A stretch of DNA of 64,000 nt from Sclerodactyla briareus. Taxonomy: Eukaryota > Echinodermata > Holothuroidea > Dendrochirotida > Sclerodactylidae. Made by a program: the position numbers and the translations under genes. Shown piece after piece: positions 31,566 through 44,052 of this stretch; the first letter of the stretch is position 1; each line of letters begins with the position of its first letter. The notes under the pieces were generated by a model, which had not been told where the DNA came from, did not search any database, and saw only the letters and a list, made by a program, of their open reading frames with translations. The stretch covers positions 124,001 to 188,000 of the forward strand of contig JAODTK010003699.1 of assembly GCA_026419785.1 (NCBI GenBank), given 5' to 3'.

Positions 31566-33370
31566 GTAAATAATGTTAACTGTGCGAATATATATGTTGA
31601 CTTTGAAAAATCTGTGGTGTCTTCCGTCATTTTAATTTCTTGTATGTTTATGATGGAGATATATGCAGAGATAGAGTTCTATTGGATGGTTCTGTTGGGG
31701 CATAAATTATTCCAAAGAATGGAACGATCACTGCGTCATCGTAATTATGACATGTACCACTGCGGTATCGATGTCACACCACCGCAGAGGGATTTTATGA
31801 ATATCGTCTCCATAAAGCCAATCAACGTTCTTATATATGAGCTGCTACACTTCTATGGTATTTTCGGCATCATTATACAGTTTATTCAACAATCGTTCCT
31901 TGTATGAACGTACAAAGTTCGATGTTTAAATTCATATCGCACCTCGCATGCGCTCTTGTTGAATCTGATCTTCAGCCGTAATAGGTTGTCGTAGATGCTG
32001 TCGTTGCTTCAGGTGTGGTCAGTAAATCGCCACGGAATTGGGCCGTTAGATGCCCATAGCTTGACGCCGAATATGTTCCATGTTTTTGTGGCTTTCGTAG
32101 ATAATCCAAGCTTTTCCAACGATTTTACACGACTGTAATGAAGTCGTCAATGAAAATGACGCTCCGGTGGCACCTGAATTTTGAGGTTGACGTAACTACG
32201 GTCGAAACGGCAACAGGCCTATTGCATACCCCTTGATTTCCCTGCTACCTTCCCTCGTCTGCGTACCTTGTCCAAGTTTGTGCTAAGACCCGACGGTGAT
32301 TGGCATCGTGGGAAGTCGGAGATCGTAACTATTCGATGTACTTATTGACGAACTATTCGCTATTATCTTCGTTTCTTTTTCCCCACACCCAATCATTTAG
32401 CCCCAATTGAGAAAGGGTTCCCCCTGTTGGTTGACACTGAGGACGGCGACATTTCGTGCAGTGATCTTCCCGGCGGCAACCCTAAGTGTCGCGGTCACCT
32501 GATCTGTTACGGAGACAATTACGCTGTAATGCTCGTCGGGCTGGTGGGGCAACGCTTGTAACCGTCGTAAGTTGAATACACCTAACCAGCAGGAAGTGTT
32601 GATTCTGTGTAATTAAGTCGTTCGTATCATATTTGCCGCAATGAATTGTGGTATTCGGAATTTTCATTTCTTGAAAGTTATTATTCCCTACGACATGACG
32701 CCGCATTAATACGGGTCTAACCATGTCCTCATCTGCCTATTAGAGGTGTATGTATATGACCCTGGCCTGTTTGACACGATAACTCGAACACATCTTGATT
32801 CATCACGCTCTTATTTCTAAGATATGTTCATCATAATATTCATGATCTCCACGACGTTGGAGTAAGGTCAAAGGGCAACAACTGAAACCTCGCGCCCTGT
32901 GAACATAATAGGTCTAGAATGCTTGGACCAATGAATGTTGAAATTTGGTATGTACTTCTTTATGGGAGATACAAACACACTATTGTTTGTGTAGACTCGG
33001 TCATCATCGTAAAATCCACATCTTGTGGAGAAACTTATATTTTAGCCAATTTTAGCTTGTGAAAAGGCTAACTCGAGCCCACCTGAACCGATAACCCATA
33101 CTTGATATATGGGTCCCTCATGATGACAATGATTCCTACTGTTTAGAGTTAGGCAAAACGTCAAGTGAGGTCAATGAGGTGCGATGCCAATGAAAACGCG
33201 ATACGCCCAAGTACTGGGAAGTACTATGTCCCTGCTGCTTATGGAGTAGACCAAGAGTTCTGCTGAAAACTAATAAATTTTGAAATACTTAATTTGACAA
33301 AATTGTGGTACTCTCGACATCACCTAGTTAGAGCTCACACTGGTACACTTGATATCTCGCCATGTCTAAA
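31566..33370. other. No recognisable gene
   Basis: The open frame on the + strand that runs through the hammerhead candidate to 31,907 is Met/Ile/Val-rich and has no domain I recognise. The rest shows neither splice-supported exons nor clear repeats. Confidence 0.4.
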
Positions 33371-33379
33371 TAGACGTAG

Positions 33380-33420
33380 GTCATTATTATTATTATTATT
33401 TATTATTATTATTATTATTA

Positions 33421-33456
<36 letters not shown>
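33380..33456. repeat. (ATT)n microsatellite
   Basis: About 77 bp of ATT repeats immediately precede the truncated LINE. Confidence 0.9.
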
Positions 33457-33458
<2 letters not shown>

Positions 33459-34639
33459 ACCTTGTGTAAGTGTGTCTCCAATTTTCAAGAAAGGCAATTC
33501 GGTCTCTTCCTTGTAATTACAGGCAGTGTCTTACTAGTGTTGTCTGCAAGGTGTTAGAATCCATCATTCAGGATCATATTGTCGATTTTTTCGATGAGTA
33601 TAGTCTAATTAGGGGTTCTCAGCATGGTTTCAGGAAAATCGTTCGTGTTTGAATAATCTCTTAGAATTTATGGAAGATGTTACTAGTGGCAGATGACAAC
33701 GCAGTGCTGTTGATATCACTTTCCTAGACTTCCAAAAAGCTTTTGATAAGGATCCTCAATGAGTCGTCTCTAAGGCCAAATTGAAAAGTTTGGCATTAAT
33801 GAGCGTTCGTAGTGGCAAAGGTCACCAGTGGTGTTCCCCAAGGATCGTTTCTTGGGCTATTACTTCTTATGGCGTAATTGACGATCTGGAAGATTCGGTG
33901 CATTCCAGAGTTTTGCAGACGATACCAAGTTGTATCGGTAGGTTGCTACAAACGATGATGTTGCAATTGTCCAAAGGGATCTTGATATAATCTCCAAATG
34001 GTCTTTCGATTGGCAAATGTTTTTCAATGCCGCTAAGTGCAAAGTTATGCATGATGATTTCCACAATCGCAACGCTTCTTTCAAGTTAAATGGGCAAAAT
34101 ATATATCAGGTAAATTCAGAAAAGGATCGCGTGTTCATTTTATTCTTCTTGAAACCTTCTAAGCAATGTGCTGAAGCTGCGTGGAAAGGTAAGTGGATTA
34201 TTGGCTTGATTAGACGTCACTTCTGTTTCCTTGATAAAGATATTGTTGGTCCATGTGTTTTAAGCACTGGTGAGACCTCACCTTGAGTATTTCTTCCAAT
34301 TAGGAATCCATATTTCTCGAAAGACCAGCAGTAATTGAAAACGTTCAGCGGTAGCCACTAGATTAATTCAATATCTTAGAGATTTACCTTACGAAGAGAG
34401 ATTAAGGCGTCTCGTGAGCTGAGGATTCGTTGTGATTTGATTCAGGTTTTCAAAATTGTTCATGGTTTCGAGGGCCTTTCCTTCGGCTATTTCTTTGAGT
34501 TTTCCAAAGTTACCACCAATACGGGTCATTGCCCCAGCTTCGTGGTAAAACGCTGTAGATTGAACATTCAGAAAAATTTCTTCTCCCGAGAGTTATTATG
34601 AGTGGAATTGCCTTCCTAAAGATGTTGTTCTGTCTAAGA

Positions 34640-34780
34640 ACATACTCTTGGGAGCACATGTCTGAAAGAGATCTAGCCGTCCACCCTCCGCATCCGATCG
34701 CCAAGCACCTCCACAGGGCAAGCGATTAGGCCCTTGGCCCCTTCCCCACCCACAAACTCGCTGAGTACCAGTGATTCCGA
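34640..34780 (+). repeat. Foreign module in LINE tandem units, copy 1
   Basis: Begins ACTCTTGGGAGCACATGTCT and ends ACCAGTGATTCCG. It is not LINE sequence; it replaces the junction between two LINE copies. Related copies are at 35,330-35,455 and 37,768-37,910. Confidence 0.75.
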
Positions 34781-35329
34781 TCTGAAATGTTTTTCAATGC
34801 CGCTAAGTGCAAAGTTATGCATATTGGTTTCCACAATCGTAACGTTTCTTTCAAGTGACATGGGCAAAATATATATCAGGTTTTGGTGATAAATTCAGAA
34901 AAAAGATCTCGGTGTTCATTATTTATTCTTCTTTGGAAACCGTATACGCAATGTGCTGAAGCTGCGAGGAAAGGTTAAGGGCTTCTTGGCTTGAATCCCT
35001 ATTCTCGAAAGACAGCAGAGGTAATGGAAACGTTCAGCGGAGGGCCAATAGATTAATTCAATATCTGAGAGATTTACCTACGAAGAGGAGATATTAAGGC
35101 GTCTCGTGGAATGAGACGAATTCGTGGTGATTGATTTCAGGTTTTCAAAAATTGTCAGGGTTTCGGGGCCTTTCCTTCCATAGTTCTTTGAGTTTTCCAA
35201 GTTACCACCAATAGGGGCCATTGACCTCAGCTTCGTGGTAACGCTGTAGTTGGAAATCGGGAAATATTTCTCTGCCCAGAGAGTTATTATGAGTGGAATT
35301 GCCTCCTGAAGATGTGTTCTGTATAAAAC

Positions 35330-35455
35330 ATTTACTCTTGAGAGCACATGTCTAAAGGATCTAGCCGTCACCTCCGCTTCCGATCGCCAAGCTCCTCGGG
35401 CCAAGCGATTAGGCCTTGCCCTTCCCCACCACACAAATCGTCTTGATTGGTAACC
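35330..35455 (+). repeat. Foreign module in LINE tandem units, copy 2
   Basis: Same module and the same junctions as copy 1 (ACTCTTGAGAGCACATGTCT at the start, ACCAGTGATGCG at the end), slightly shorter through small deletions. Confidence 0.75.
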
Positions 35456-36209
35456 AGTGATGCGAATTGGCAAATGTTTTTCAATGCGGATGAGTGCAAA
35501 GTTATGCATGATGATTTCCACAATCGCAAACGGTTCTTTCAAGTTAAATGGGCAAAATATATATCAGGTGAATTCAGAAAAAGAGCTCGGTGTTATTTAT
35601 TCTCTTGAAACCCGTCTACAGCAATGGCTAAGCTGCGAGAAAGGTCTGGGTTCTGGGCTTGAATTCCATATTTCTCGAAAAGACACGCAGTGTTATTGTG
35701 GAAAACGTCAGCGGAGGGCAATAAGATTATTCAATAATCTGAGAGCATTTTTACCTACGAAAGAGAAAGATTAAAGGCGTCAGGTGGAAAACTGAGAGAA
35801 TCGTGGTGTGATTTGATTCAGGTTTTCAGTTTTCAAACTTGCTTCATGGTTTCGAGGGCCTTTCCTTCCACTATTTCTTTGAGTTGTCCAAAGTTACCAC
35901 CAATAGGGGCATTGCCTCAGCTTCGTGTAACGTTGTAGAGGGGCATTCGGAAAATTGATGCCCCCGAGAGTATTAGTGAGTGGAATTGCCTTCCTGAACA
36001 GGTTGTGTTTCTGGCTAAAATGGTGAATTGCATCAATAACAGCCTTGATTTATTTTTCAAGAATTGGGGCGAGAGTCTTTGAGCATCTGGGTTGTTCTAC
36101 TCTTTTGGGATGCTGTGGCTTCGGGGTCTCTCATGAGGATTCTGTACCATCCCTGACCTTTTTCACTAAACAAATTAGTAATTAATTATTATTTAATAAT
36201 ATTACTATT

Positions 36210-37420
36210 ACTATTCAACAGCGTGCCAAGGAAGGGCGGTACGGAGCAAATTGCGAGCAGTAATGTCCGAAAGATGAGAAACAATTGCGACCGTTCGTCG
36301 GACCGTCATCGAAACGGAGGGAAATGCAACACCCATGCCGGCCACCTAGTCTTGGCTCGGCTTAAACAAGATCCGATAGAAATATATTCCCGCGTTTTCT
36401 AGCGACTTTTTTACGATTTACGGCCGTAATTGTGTTTCAATATCCTATATGGTGTGAGAAATTTACATTTATTTCAGCTTTAACAATGTTTTGTGTCGGA
36501 AATAAAAGCCCATGTTTGGAAATTTTATGCAATTTTGCGCCGGTTATTATAATCCTATTGTAGTGCGGTTTGTGGAGGTAACTTTTTCGTGCGGTAAGTA
36601 GCGATTAATCGGAGCTAATGTAGGTTGATATACGATCGTTCTCCATATTCATTTCCAACGGGTATGCTAACCAAGGCAGGGTACACAGTATGAGGATAAA
36701 ACCCTTTAGTGTTACGCTCCTATATGAAGGTGGTAGTGCAATCTCACGCAGTCAGAACACATGTATTCGTCTAACCTTCTGCTATCCCTGTCCAGTCTCT
36801 GTACCAAGCAACCATGCGATCATGCAGGAAGTCGCTAACATATATTGAATGGAATTCAAATCCTGATCTGCAAGGTGGATGGCTGACGTTTTAGCAACCC
36901 ATATCGTTTTCATTACAGATGCGATCACTCTGAGGAGAATATATTACAGACAAGCAAAGAAGATACAAACTAGGTAGACAAGTTTAGGGGACGTAGACGG
37001 TAAACATCTACTCTAAAGTAACGGTCATTGCCGGTACTGACCGGTGTGATCTTTGGGATGGTATCGTTACAATAAAACTAGGTGGGGACGAATCTCACGC
37101 TTGCTCCATCTGAGAAAGAGCTGGCGGTATTCAAATCCACTGTTTTCTCTGAAGCAGCTTCATAGATATTGGCAGTTATGTGGAGAACCTTTTTTATCAG
37201 CTCTGAAATCCTAAACCTGACGAGTTCAACGCGTTCTCCATATTTCCCAACACAATTATGTAAATAAACAGGGCATAGTATGATAGATAGGGTAAACAAC
37301 TTCCTACCCAAACAAAAATTAGAGCAGGCAAAAACCCTATAGATTAAGATAAGACCGGGTTATAGTCTTGTATCAAGGCAGCGCCTCGATATCTTCACAC
37401 GACTAGCGAATTAATTCCCC
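36210..37420. other. No recognisable gene
   Basis: Mixed sequence without a domain, splice-supported exon or clear repeat that I can name. Confidence 0.4.
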
Positions 37421-37424
37421 TGGT

Positions 37425-37716
37425 CATTGGTAACATGATGAAGACCATCCCTGCACCACACAGGGATGCACGGTCGCCTCAAGAACCACCCTTACTACCA
37501 CCCCTGGCAAGCATCGCAGCGGCGGCCTACCTTCCGTACCTAGCAGGTACGCACTTTCACACGTGGGTATTGTGAGACATTCGAGGAGACAGGCCTTGTC
37601 TAACAGCCACGCGGAGAGAGCCCTCCGGGCCTTCACTGGGATTCGAACTGACACAATCTCTATTATCATAAGTTCCGGAGCTCACCGACTGGGGAGCTAT
37701 TCGCCCTCTCCCTTAT
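37425..37716 (-). mobile_element. tRNA-derived SINE
   Basis: On the minus strand the head reads TAGCTCCCCAGTCGGTGAGC (A-box; + 37,680-37,699). The B-box AGTTCGAATCCC (+ 37,638-37,649) follows at the spacing of a tRNA-like promoter. The body GAAGGCCCGGAGGGC...GGTACGGAAGGTAGG extends to about 37,425. I did not find a clear 3' tail. It is a different subfamily from the SINE at 15.3-15.7 kb. Confidence 0.7.
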
Positions 37717-37767
37717 TTAAGTTTAGAAATGCGATAAGCTCCAACGGACCGTTAAAACTCATTCACC

Positions 37768-37910
37768 TACTCTTGGGAAGACCCATGTCTGGAAGAGATC
37801 TAGCCGCATCCACCCACCCACGTCCGATCTCCCAGCCTCCCCCGGTCAAGCGATCAGGCTTGCCCCCCCCACCCCCATCCCCCATCCCACAACGCTTCTG
37901 AGGGCGGTAC
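37768..37910 (+). repeat. Third copy of the module found in the LINE tandem units
   Basis: ACTCTTGGGAAGACCCATGT, GGAAGAGATCTAGCCG, AAGCGATCAGGCTTG and a final ACCAGTGAAG align with the modules at 34.6 and 35.3 kb. This copy is not inside a LINE, so it may represent the original location or element. The sequence after it (to 38,160) contains an open frame with a basic stretch but no domain I recognise. Confidence 0.65.
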
Positions 37911-40900
37911 CAGTGAAGCAGCGGCCCAACCATGAGCTAAGGGCGTCCCAGCGGTCGGCCTTAACCCACTGGATCCCGTTAACACAGGACACGGTGCGCA
38001 GGATCGTCCGCCGGAGGAGGGTGCGGTCATATGCCCAAAGAATTGAAAAAAAAATGGCAAATCAGGCAGCAACCCCCCCGGCCGTCTCTAAACAAAACAG
38101 TGAGCCCGTTTCGAGTCAACTAGCATATAGAAAGACTGGAAGCGCAATAAAGGGCTGAAAACATGGTTCTTTCGCCTCAGATATCGTTTGACCGCACACA
38201 CACTACCCAGTGAGCAGTGAATCCAATATGCCAATCCGGGCGTCTGCTAACAACACCCAGGTCTCGCTCCGACAGACAGGAAGAAGCGGGAGTCCACTAA
38301 TGGTTACCCGCCGAGGTTGAGAATGATTCGGTGGACTTCCACGTTCTCGCCCGACACCTGGACAGAACCAGCAGCAAGTTCCAAGATTCCACGTAAAGAC
38401 TGGACTGGCTGGATCTAGTCCTGGTCTGTGAGACAAGAAGGCCCCAACAGATTTAACTTTCAACTAGGTGTTCCAGGCATCAACCTGAAAGTCCCGAACC
38501 CGGCAAGTGATCGAGCATCAATCCGCCTCAAGGGGGCAGAACCCTGGACTCTACGAATTGTGGGCACTATCCGCTAGCCTTCTTCATATCCAGTCCATAC
38601 AAGGTTGAGAAGTCGTATTGAAGGAGCGTGAATTAAAGTCTGAAATTCTTTTAAATATTGAAGCACGGTAGTTGTTACTAAACATTCTACCAAAAAATCG
38701 TTCACACATATTGTTACTTCCAAAGGTATATGCGTTTAAAAACCCCCCGAGAACAGAAGAGGACGGGCGCTCGCTGGCTTGCCTTTTCCCTCAGTTGAAT
38801 GGCAGGAGACTTGAACCAAGTCTAATAGGATGTCACCACCCCCCCTCCTAACCCCCAAGAGGGCTTTTAATGTATTTCTTCGTTTTTCCCACCTACATTC
38901 ACATGACTGTGCACAAAAATGTACCCTTCTTATATTGATATCACTGGGGGAGGGGGTATAATGCCGAAGAAATTTTTAAATAATAAATGGTTCCAAATTT
39001 ATGCCACTTATCTTAGAATTATTTGATCACAAATTATAATGAAAAACCAAAAGCCTCCCGAGTAAAGTGGTGAGGTGATATCACAAGCCGTACTAAACTG
39101 GCAGCGTTCTTGGTCGTTTGATTCACCAAGTAACATATCTCGAAGGATGAATTATTTTGGATGTGAAATTTGGGGAAGATGTTCAGGACATGATGGTAGT
39201 CCATAATGATAATTAAGTCTTATTTCACTTATCATCCCACTTGAATTGTGGGTTGGAGTTGGCCTTTTCCTTTTTCTTTTGTATAAGGTAAGCATATGAC
39301 GTTACTAGTTGTTAATTCAAGTCTCTTTCTTTTAAAGGGCCAGGTCTCGGAAAGTTTTAAACTTATTTGGTTCCTTCACATCTTAATTTGCATATATGAC
39401 ATAATGTAGATTGAGATTTGAAAAGTGTGGTGACTTGATAAAACTTGAACTTCTTAAAAATTCGCTATCACTTTCCAAGGTTCCGCTTTCATTCTCCTTT
39501 AAATTTTCCGGTGACTTTTCGAACATGTTGTTTCAAATTTTGGCTCATGAAGACGATAGGTCAACGGGTCCTGTTTGAACCTATAGAGTACGCGATGGGT
39601 GGTCCTCATGATGAGTGCAGAGGTTCACAAATGAGTCGGGTGGGTCTTTGGGGAATCCTTGTAAAAGATTATTAAAACCTATTGTTAGTCAATTCAATAT
39701 TGGCTAGTTTTTCAAATATTCTCAGGTGGAGGTTAGGCGATTCTGTGAGGTCAGTAACTCAAATGTTAAGTTGTTTTTCATTTCGCTTGCTGTGAAGGTT
39801 TTGAATTTATTGGGGAGCAGGGTAACTTTCTTCTGGGATTTGCTAATAAACTATGTGATTATCTGCAGTGAGTCAGAAGCGTAATCATTATTATTACTAT
39901 TATTATTCTTGTTTCTTTCCGCAAACTGGCTCTATGACTGTTAGGACGAGGCCGAAGCTGAGAAAAAGCTGAAATTTCTGGAGCTCGAATCTGCGGTGGA
40001 ATCCGTATAGAAACAGTTTCTACACTGTTGAAATTACTGGTAAATAACAAACAATGTGTACTTGGTTTATTATTGTCAGTAGGTCACCGTTAATTGTGTA
40101 ATATATCGTAAGTATACCGCCCACCCGATAGGTCTACCCGTTGCATCTACGACAGAACTAACGTCCAGCCATATCGCATGTATTTACAATAGAAAAAATA
40201 TATTAGGGTCGAAATTCCGTTCCACGGAAAAAACTTCAGGTCCTGGATGTAGATTTACCGGATCCCTTCCTAAAAACATTTGTAAGTGACCTGTCGGCAA
40301 TTGCAATTAAGTGAGGCACATTCAGCTAGGGCTATGGAACCATTTCGAGGATTATTAGTACCGCCTGTCTATATCATTTACACCTTTCATGAAAGTACGA
40401 GGTGATGGTGAATAAGATGATGAAGATATGGATAACGAGAACAAACGAAGGAGTTAGCGTTAGTGAGCCTTGCCAAACCTTGTAACAATACAGAACGTAG
40501 GGAACTGCTCTGTTGCAATTATTATCCTAACCAGGATGAGAGGGAATGAGGAATAAGTTCACGCCTCTTTGGCAGGACCCGAATGTGCAGAGAAGATTTA
40601 ATCAACGCGCAGATAGAACGGACAATTATTGTCTACCTCTATCCCGGTCTCACTCATTGATAGTTCGTAACCGTAATCCACAAGCCAAGTTCCTTGCGTA
40701 GCTCGCTCTAGCTATGTGGTCGTGAGAATTGTGGTCGACTTTTTGTCTCTGCCTTTGTCTCCGTTCTTATTATCTTAGTTATCTGCCCCACACTCGATTC
40801 TATTCCCCTTCAACAGTGATGGCTAACGAGAATCGATAGCCAGTGGCGTTCAGGGTCATCTGGTGGTCAATTTCTCAAAATATTTCTCCTTTGGCCAGCA

Positions 40901-42185
40901 TATCGGGGATGGACTCACTTGCTCAGATTGGAGGTCAAAATTATCTGCGGGAATTCACTAAAAATGATAACTTTGAGGATCAATGAACAAACGCTCTCCA
41001 CTCACATAATACTTTAGAAGACCATTGAATTTGAGAACTAGGTCATATAAGTGTCATTTTGCGTATTTTGTTGTTCAACGGTCAAACCGGTATCGCTCCT
41101 ACAAAATAGATCGAATTATCTTACATTTGTCAGCTTCATCATGAATATCGTATATCGTAACAACATTTGCATCCGAATTTCGTGTATTATTACGACCAAA
41201 TACGAATTCTGATACGAACAATTCCTCCCGAGTTCGCCGAGTATCACGTGCCCGGAATCCCAACTCAGATTTGGTGTCATCCATGAATATTGTGAGGTAC
41301 CCCCAGGTTGAGCCCGTCCTACCATTGACTTCGACTACTCAGCATTGATTAGGTGTCAGGTCAGCTCTTAAGTTTTGTTTTCCACTGACTTCAAAATTGT
41401 GGTGTAGAAATTACCTGTTTACACAACTCTGTAACGACACACCCTCCCGGAATTGTGTCAGAATTACCAACGTCTATGTAACTAATCACAAACTGTCATA
41501 TATACACCGTTATGTGTAATTTCTTACACCAACCCGGGATGAGTGTGCTACTTTACCACAGCAATTTTCAAGTGGTTGCCATTCATTAGATCGAATTATC
41601 GACCCCCGTACGTTATGATTTGTTCCTACACCTTAAGTTATTTTCGTGTTAATGCCTCAAACGTCCCTTTTTTCCCTAGGACGCAGAGCCTAATCGAAAA
41701 TAACTTTTTTTCAGTTTTGTATACTAAGTTGAACATTACAATCATTTCAAAGAATCTCCACGTACGTGTAAACGGTGTATAACAGGCAGAGAGACACATG
41801 CCATGGAGCACTTTACTACTAACACTGTACTCCTATTGAGCCAGCAACAATACATATATTCCAGTTCTGAGGTTCACCTTGTGTCTGCATATAGCACCAA
41901 TCTCGAATGAAGATTCGTTGTTTCTTGTGTCAGTTGCCTCGAATTTGTTTTGTTTTATTACCGAGACCGGAGTGGGATAGAAAACTCATTTTCGGCTTTG
42001 TTGCAAAATGCCAACAGAGGTTCTATCGTCACGAAACATCCTTCATGGATTATTGCAAAGTAATGCAGGGAAGAAAGGTGATCAGTCGATCATCCGTGGA
42101 ACTTAATAAACTAGTCCAGGCAGACTAGAGGAAATAAAGGACCTCACTGCGGGTAACTTCCGCATTTCCTTGAGTCTGCCAAGCA
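37911..42185. other. Long stretch without recognisable gene
   Basis: Open frames around 37,913-38,158 (+) and 38,203-38,463 (-) are unrecognised; they may be parts of a decayed element. A short ATT patch is at 39,886-39,908. The sequence CAGTGGCGTTCAGGG near 40,842 resembles a hAT terminus without a partner. Otherwise I see nothing to annotate. Confidence 0.4.
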
Positions 42186-42189
42186 TGTG

Positions 42190-43005
42190 CAGGGGCGTCC
42201 GTTTGACTTTTCCTGATCATGTTGTCACTTGATGTCCCATTTGATGTCATTTAGGACCCAAAGTACCGAGAGTGTGCAGTTGCGTCAACAACATCTAAAT
42301 GACTGTCTTTGATTAAAACATCCGGATGTCTGGAGGGTCGCGCATTACTAAGTTTCAAATAAAATGCACATGTTTACAGATGAACGCAAATGGCTTCACG
42401 CAAGAATTACAGTCTATTACGCTCTGTGATGGGGTGGTACACTGCGTTCAACTAGCATCTATCTACTGGACATGGACTTTTTCAGTAAACATGGGTTCTC
42501 GCCTGTTTAAAGAACTAATACAAAGCGAAAAACTAATCTAATGTATACTATCAGGAAAAGATGTGTTACGCTCAATTAGGTCCCTCATCAACGGCACAAT
42601 CATGTTTTCCGAGCGAACTGATCCGAAGGATTCAATATCCTTCCGCCTGATGAAACTCACAAGCTGTCATTATTACTACGAAAGTCTGCTGCTGAAGAAC
42701 TAGGGTCATGAGAATCGGTTGCTTCCTCCCGAGAATTGTCCTGAGGGGGGATTTGAGGTCGGACCCAAGGAAAGTGCGCCCTCTTGAATGCGTCCCCCCC
42801 CACGCTCCCTATTGGCAAATAATAAATACAATTGATGGGCCCTAGACACAGCTTGCTGCGATATGTTGCATAATACGCTACAAAACCTCTACTGGACTGC
42901 CAAATCAGTTTGCGTATTAACAAATTAATGATCCCTTGGGTCTTGGGGGGTTCTGAGCCCAAGTCCCTCCTCCCCCCCCCCCTCTCCCCGTGGGTACGCC
43001 ACTGG
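42190..43005. mobile_element. Possible hAT-like non-autonomous element
   Basis: The left end CAGGGGCGTCC (42,190) and the right end, read inverted, CAGTGGCGTACCC (to 43,005) are hAT-type termini. No target duplication is visible. The interior is non-coding and contains poly-C near 42,971. Pairing of these two ends is a guess. Confidence 0.3.
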
Positions 43006-43174
43006 CTTCATCAGTATATCCTACATAACAGACTCCACGTGGAATGCTGCAACTGTACGAAACAGCGCATCATGGTCCACTCCCTCGATGCAATTTGGAG
43101 AAATTTATCAGACATTTAACTGGTTTCCCTTATATCATATTCATCTCTCTTCATTATATTAATCGCCATAATAT

Positions 43175-43583
43175 TTAATGGGCAAGTCCAGACAAACATA
43201 TTTAAGTGTCATTATTGTACATTGAAAATCTGCCAACAAACTTTGTTTCATGTTCATAACATGTTTGGTTAACAGTTACGAATTTTCAAAATTATTAATT
43301 TATCACTGCTACTTTGGCATTTTTGCAAATTGGCACATTTGATGACGTCATCTCTACCAACTTCAGAGGAAACGCTAAGAAACATGTCTAACTTTCCCTT
43401 ATAATTGGTTAGATCGAATCAAAAGGCGCCAGGGTCGCAAATCAACAATTTATGAAATTTGAGGAAGCCATATCTTCCCCAACCGACATGCTATAAACCT
43501 GGACGAAGTGATATTTGAATGATTTTTATTCTCTTTAACATATAACACCAAAAAGAGTCTAATTTGGCTAACTTTGCCTTTAA
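43175..43583 (+). mobile_element. TTAA-type MITE, copy 2
   Basis: Flanked by TTAA on both sides (43,175-43,178 and 43,580-43,583). Ends TGGGCAAGTCCAGAC and, inverted, AAGGCAAAGTTAGCC. The interior aligns with copies 1 and 3 throughout (ATGACGTCATCTCTACCAA, TAAGAAACATGTC, ATATTTGAATGATTTTTATT). It is the copy with the best-preserved TTAA target sites. Confidence 0.75.
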
Positions 43584-43620
43584 CTACAACGTAGCATCCT
43601 GAAGAAGGTGAAGTAAACCT

Positions 43621-44052
43621 CCCTACAAACACAAAAACGTTTTAAAAAACATTTCAACATGTTTCGCTGATTGTTCGGAAACATTTTTTGTGAGTGACAC
43701 AAAGTTAGAGGAGAATATTTCCATAACGTTTCACAAAACGTTTTGAAGAAACGTTTCGAAAACATTTCCAAATGTTCTGAACTGTGTTCTAAAAGGGTTT
43801 TGGTGGCTAAAGATTTGCGCCAAAACTGATTTAGTTATGTTCGTGTTTTTCAAAGAATTTTTAAATTATTGTTTTGTGTCCCAGTATTGCTGTAACTCCT
43901 AAATTTTGAAGTAAAATTGAAATGTTTCTAAAATATTTTCCCAAAACATTTTTAAATGGTATGGAAAAGTTTCTGTTATATCATGTTACTCACAAAACAT
44001 TCTCAAACAACATATAAGAATCATGTTTCGAAAACGTTTGGGGTTTGCTGGG
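43621..44052. mobile_element. Second MITE with CCCAGCAAAC-type ends
   Basis: The left end CCCTACAAACACAAAAACG and the right end, inverted, CCCAGCAAACCCCAAACG form terminal inverted repeats of about 22 bp. The interior repeats AAACGTTTT and AACATTT motifs in both orientations and has no coding frame. It begins 38 bp after the TTAA-type MITE. Confidence 0.55.

Larger units (their letters stand above)
33470..36180 (+). mobile_element. CR1-like LINE 3' half, expanded as tandem chimeric units
   Basis: The first part contains CNYRQCLTSVVCKVLESIIQDH (33,515-33,580, frame-shifted), GSQHGFR, LDFQKAFDK (about 33,728) and the RT catalytic box SFADDTKLYR (FADD at 33,912-33,923). Then come DWQMFFNAAKCKVMH and the thumb region. 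The segment starting at GGCAAATGTTTTTCAATG then restarts at about 34,782 and again at about 35,466. Three copies of the 3' part therefore lie head to tail. A foreign ~130-bp module sits between them. The last copy runs to the normal 3' end (CACTAAAC, then ATT-rich, about 36,165-36,210). All copies contain frameshifts. Confidence 0.8.

Noticed and set aside
31443-31907. 154-codon open frame after the Penelope-like remnant
   Set aside because: It runs across the hammerhead candidate and the non-coding 3' end; composition is not protein-like and no domain is recognised.
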